From an uncultured Chlamydiae bacterium (GTDB lineage: Bacteria > Chlamydiota > Chlamydiia > Chlamydiales > SM23-39): a stretch of 5,942 bases of DNA. Both the position numbers and the translations under genes were made by a program. Position 1 is the first letter of the stretch, and each line of letters starts with the position of its first letter. Shown here piece by piece: positions 5,504 through 5,942 of this stretch. The notes below the pieces were generated by a model. The model was not told the origin of the DNA, searched no databases, and worked only from the letters and a program-made list of their open reading frames with translations. The stretch spans positions 1 to 5,942 of the forward strand of contig CAIVVG010000065.1 of the NCBI GenBank assembly GCA_903909295.1, in the 5' to 3' direction.

Positions 5504-5942
5504 CTAGTATATATCAAACAAAGTCTTCAAGCTATGGTCGAAAAGATGCCTTCTCTCGTCCCTCTTTGCCTGATCAATAATCGCCAAAAACTCGGGGATA
5601 TCTCCCGCCCGTTTCTGGTATTCTGCTTGGCGTATGCAGCGCAAATCTTCCACAGGATCGTGGATGATGTGGGGGGTGATGAAAATGAACATCTCCGTAC
5701 TCATATCGGTCTGTCTGGTCAAGCCAAAGAGCTTTCCTAACCCCGGCAAGTCGCCTAAGAAGGGGATTTTATCGCGTGTATCTTCCTGGATCTTGCGGCG
5801 CAGTCCCCCTAGAATCACCGTCTCGCCATCGGCCACCCGCACCTCGTTTTCCATATGGCGGCGCGTGACGGGAGGGCGATCATTGGTCGTGATTTGCGGC
5901 GTATCAAATTCGAGGTTTGTCTGCAGCGCAACGAACCCAGGC
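5504..5942 (-). CDS. gspD: Type II secretion secretin GspD, C-terminal part (5' end beyond window)
   Basis: The outer-membrane secretin forms the exit pore of the T2SS. Only its last 145 residues are in the window; the frame is open to the right edge and ends at TAG 5506-5504. The fragment contains the end of the secretin barrel domain: EFDTPQITTNDRPPVTRR (residues 11-28), VRVADGETVILGGL (34-47) and the secretin signature IPFLGDLPGLGKLF (59-72), followed by STEMFIFITPHII, the closing strand. About 50 charged residues follow (LRCIRQAEYQKRAGD onward to the C-terminus at DIY). These correspond in position to the S-domain region where a pilotin may bind, although no pilotin is visible here. PilQ and type III secretins share the barrel, but the following gspE, F and G identify this as the T2SS secretin. 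An ATG at 5854 is internal and not the start. The next gene begins 157 nt downstream, beyond a palindromic repeat. Confidence 0.93.
   Translation of the reverse strand, partial: PGFVALQTNLEFDTPQITTNDRPPVTRRHMENEVRVADGETVILGGLRRKIQEDTRDKIPFLGDLPGLGKLFGLTRQTDMSTEMFIFITPHIIHDPVEDLRCIRQAEYQKRAGDIPEFLAIIDQAKRDERRHLFDHSLKTLFDIY

Noticed and set aside
5504..5854. Reading the last gene as a small 116-residue protein starting at 5854
   Set aside because: The frame continues upstream to the window edge with secretin-conserved sequence (ITTNDRPPVTRR), so this ATG is internal to gspD.

Overview
The window carries the distal part of a type II secretion (T2SS) operon on the minus strand, followed by an unrelated divergent gene pair. 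Reading the minus strand from the right edge, the order is gspD (secretin, C-terminal 145 residues only), gspE (ATPase), gspF (inner-membrane platform), gspG (major pseudopilin) and a GspH-like minor pseudopilin. Spacing is very tight from gspE onward: TAA directly followed by ATG for E/F, a 12-nt gap for F/G, and a 4-nt ATGA overlap for G/H. This indicates one transcript with coupled translation. The order D-E-F-G-small pseudopilin, and the GspG sequence around NMRGTLEKGKVFRTEQ, look to me most like Chlamydiota, probably an environmental lineage rather than Chlamydiaceae. That assignment rests on remembered family resemblance and needs a database search.

Right region (about 5347-5503): the gspD/gspE junction is not tight. 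It holds a roughly 112-bp inverted-repeat element with 19-bp perfectly matching cores, an internal 8-9 nt periodicity and T6 tracts on both sides. Its translation gives the TETQRTQRSQ / LCDLCVLCVSAV peptides that recur as spurious proteins in many unrelated bacterial genomes. It is best read as a dispersed palindromic repeat (MITE/REP-like) inserted in the operon. It may act as a partial terminator or attenuator between secretin and ATPase.

Left region (1-1857): two divergent genes share a 77-nt intergenic segment. The minus-strand gene encodes a Sec-exported protein built of about nine YwqK/MORN-type repeats with an almost exact 24-residue period; its C-terminus lies off the left edge. It has a good housekeeping-type promoter (TTGAGA-17-TAATCT) and a good ribosome binding site. 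A perfect 7-bp inverted repeat sits across the -10 box and could be an operator. The plus-strand gene encodes an unrecognised 273-residue protein with a Ser/Thr/Pro-rich N-terminus and one hydrophobic segment. It has no visible ribosome binding site, and it runs tail-to-tail into the GspH-like gene with a 119-nt overlap.

Functionally, GspE would power GspF and the GspG/H pseudopilus to push folded periplasmic proteins through the GspD secretin. No gspC, I, J, K, L, M or O is present here, and the pseudopilin operon stops abruptly against the convergent gene. The exported MORN protein and the orphan membrane protein next door are lineage-type accessory genes. A link of either one to secretion is only inferred from position.
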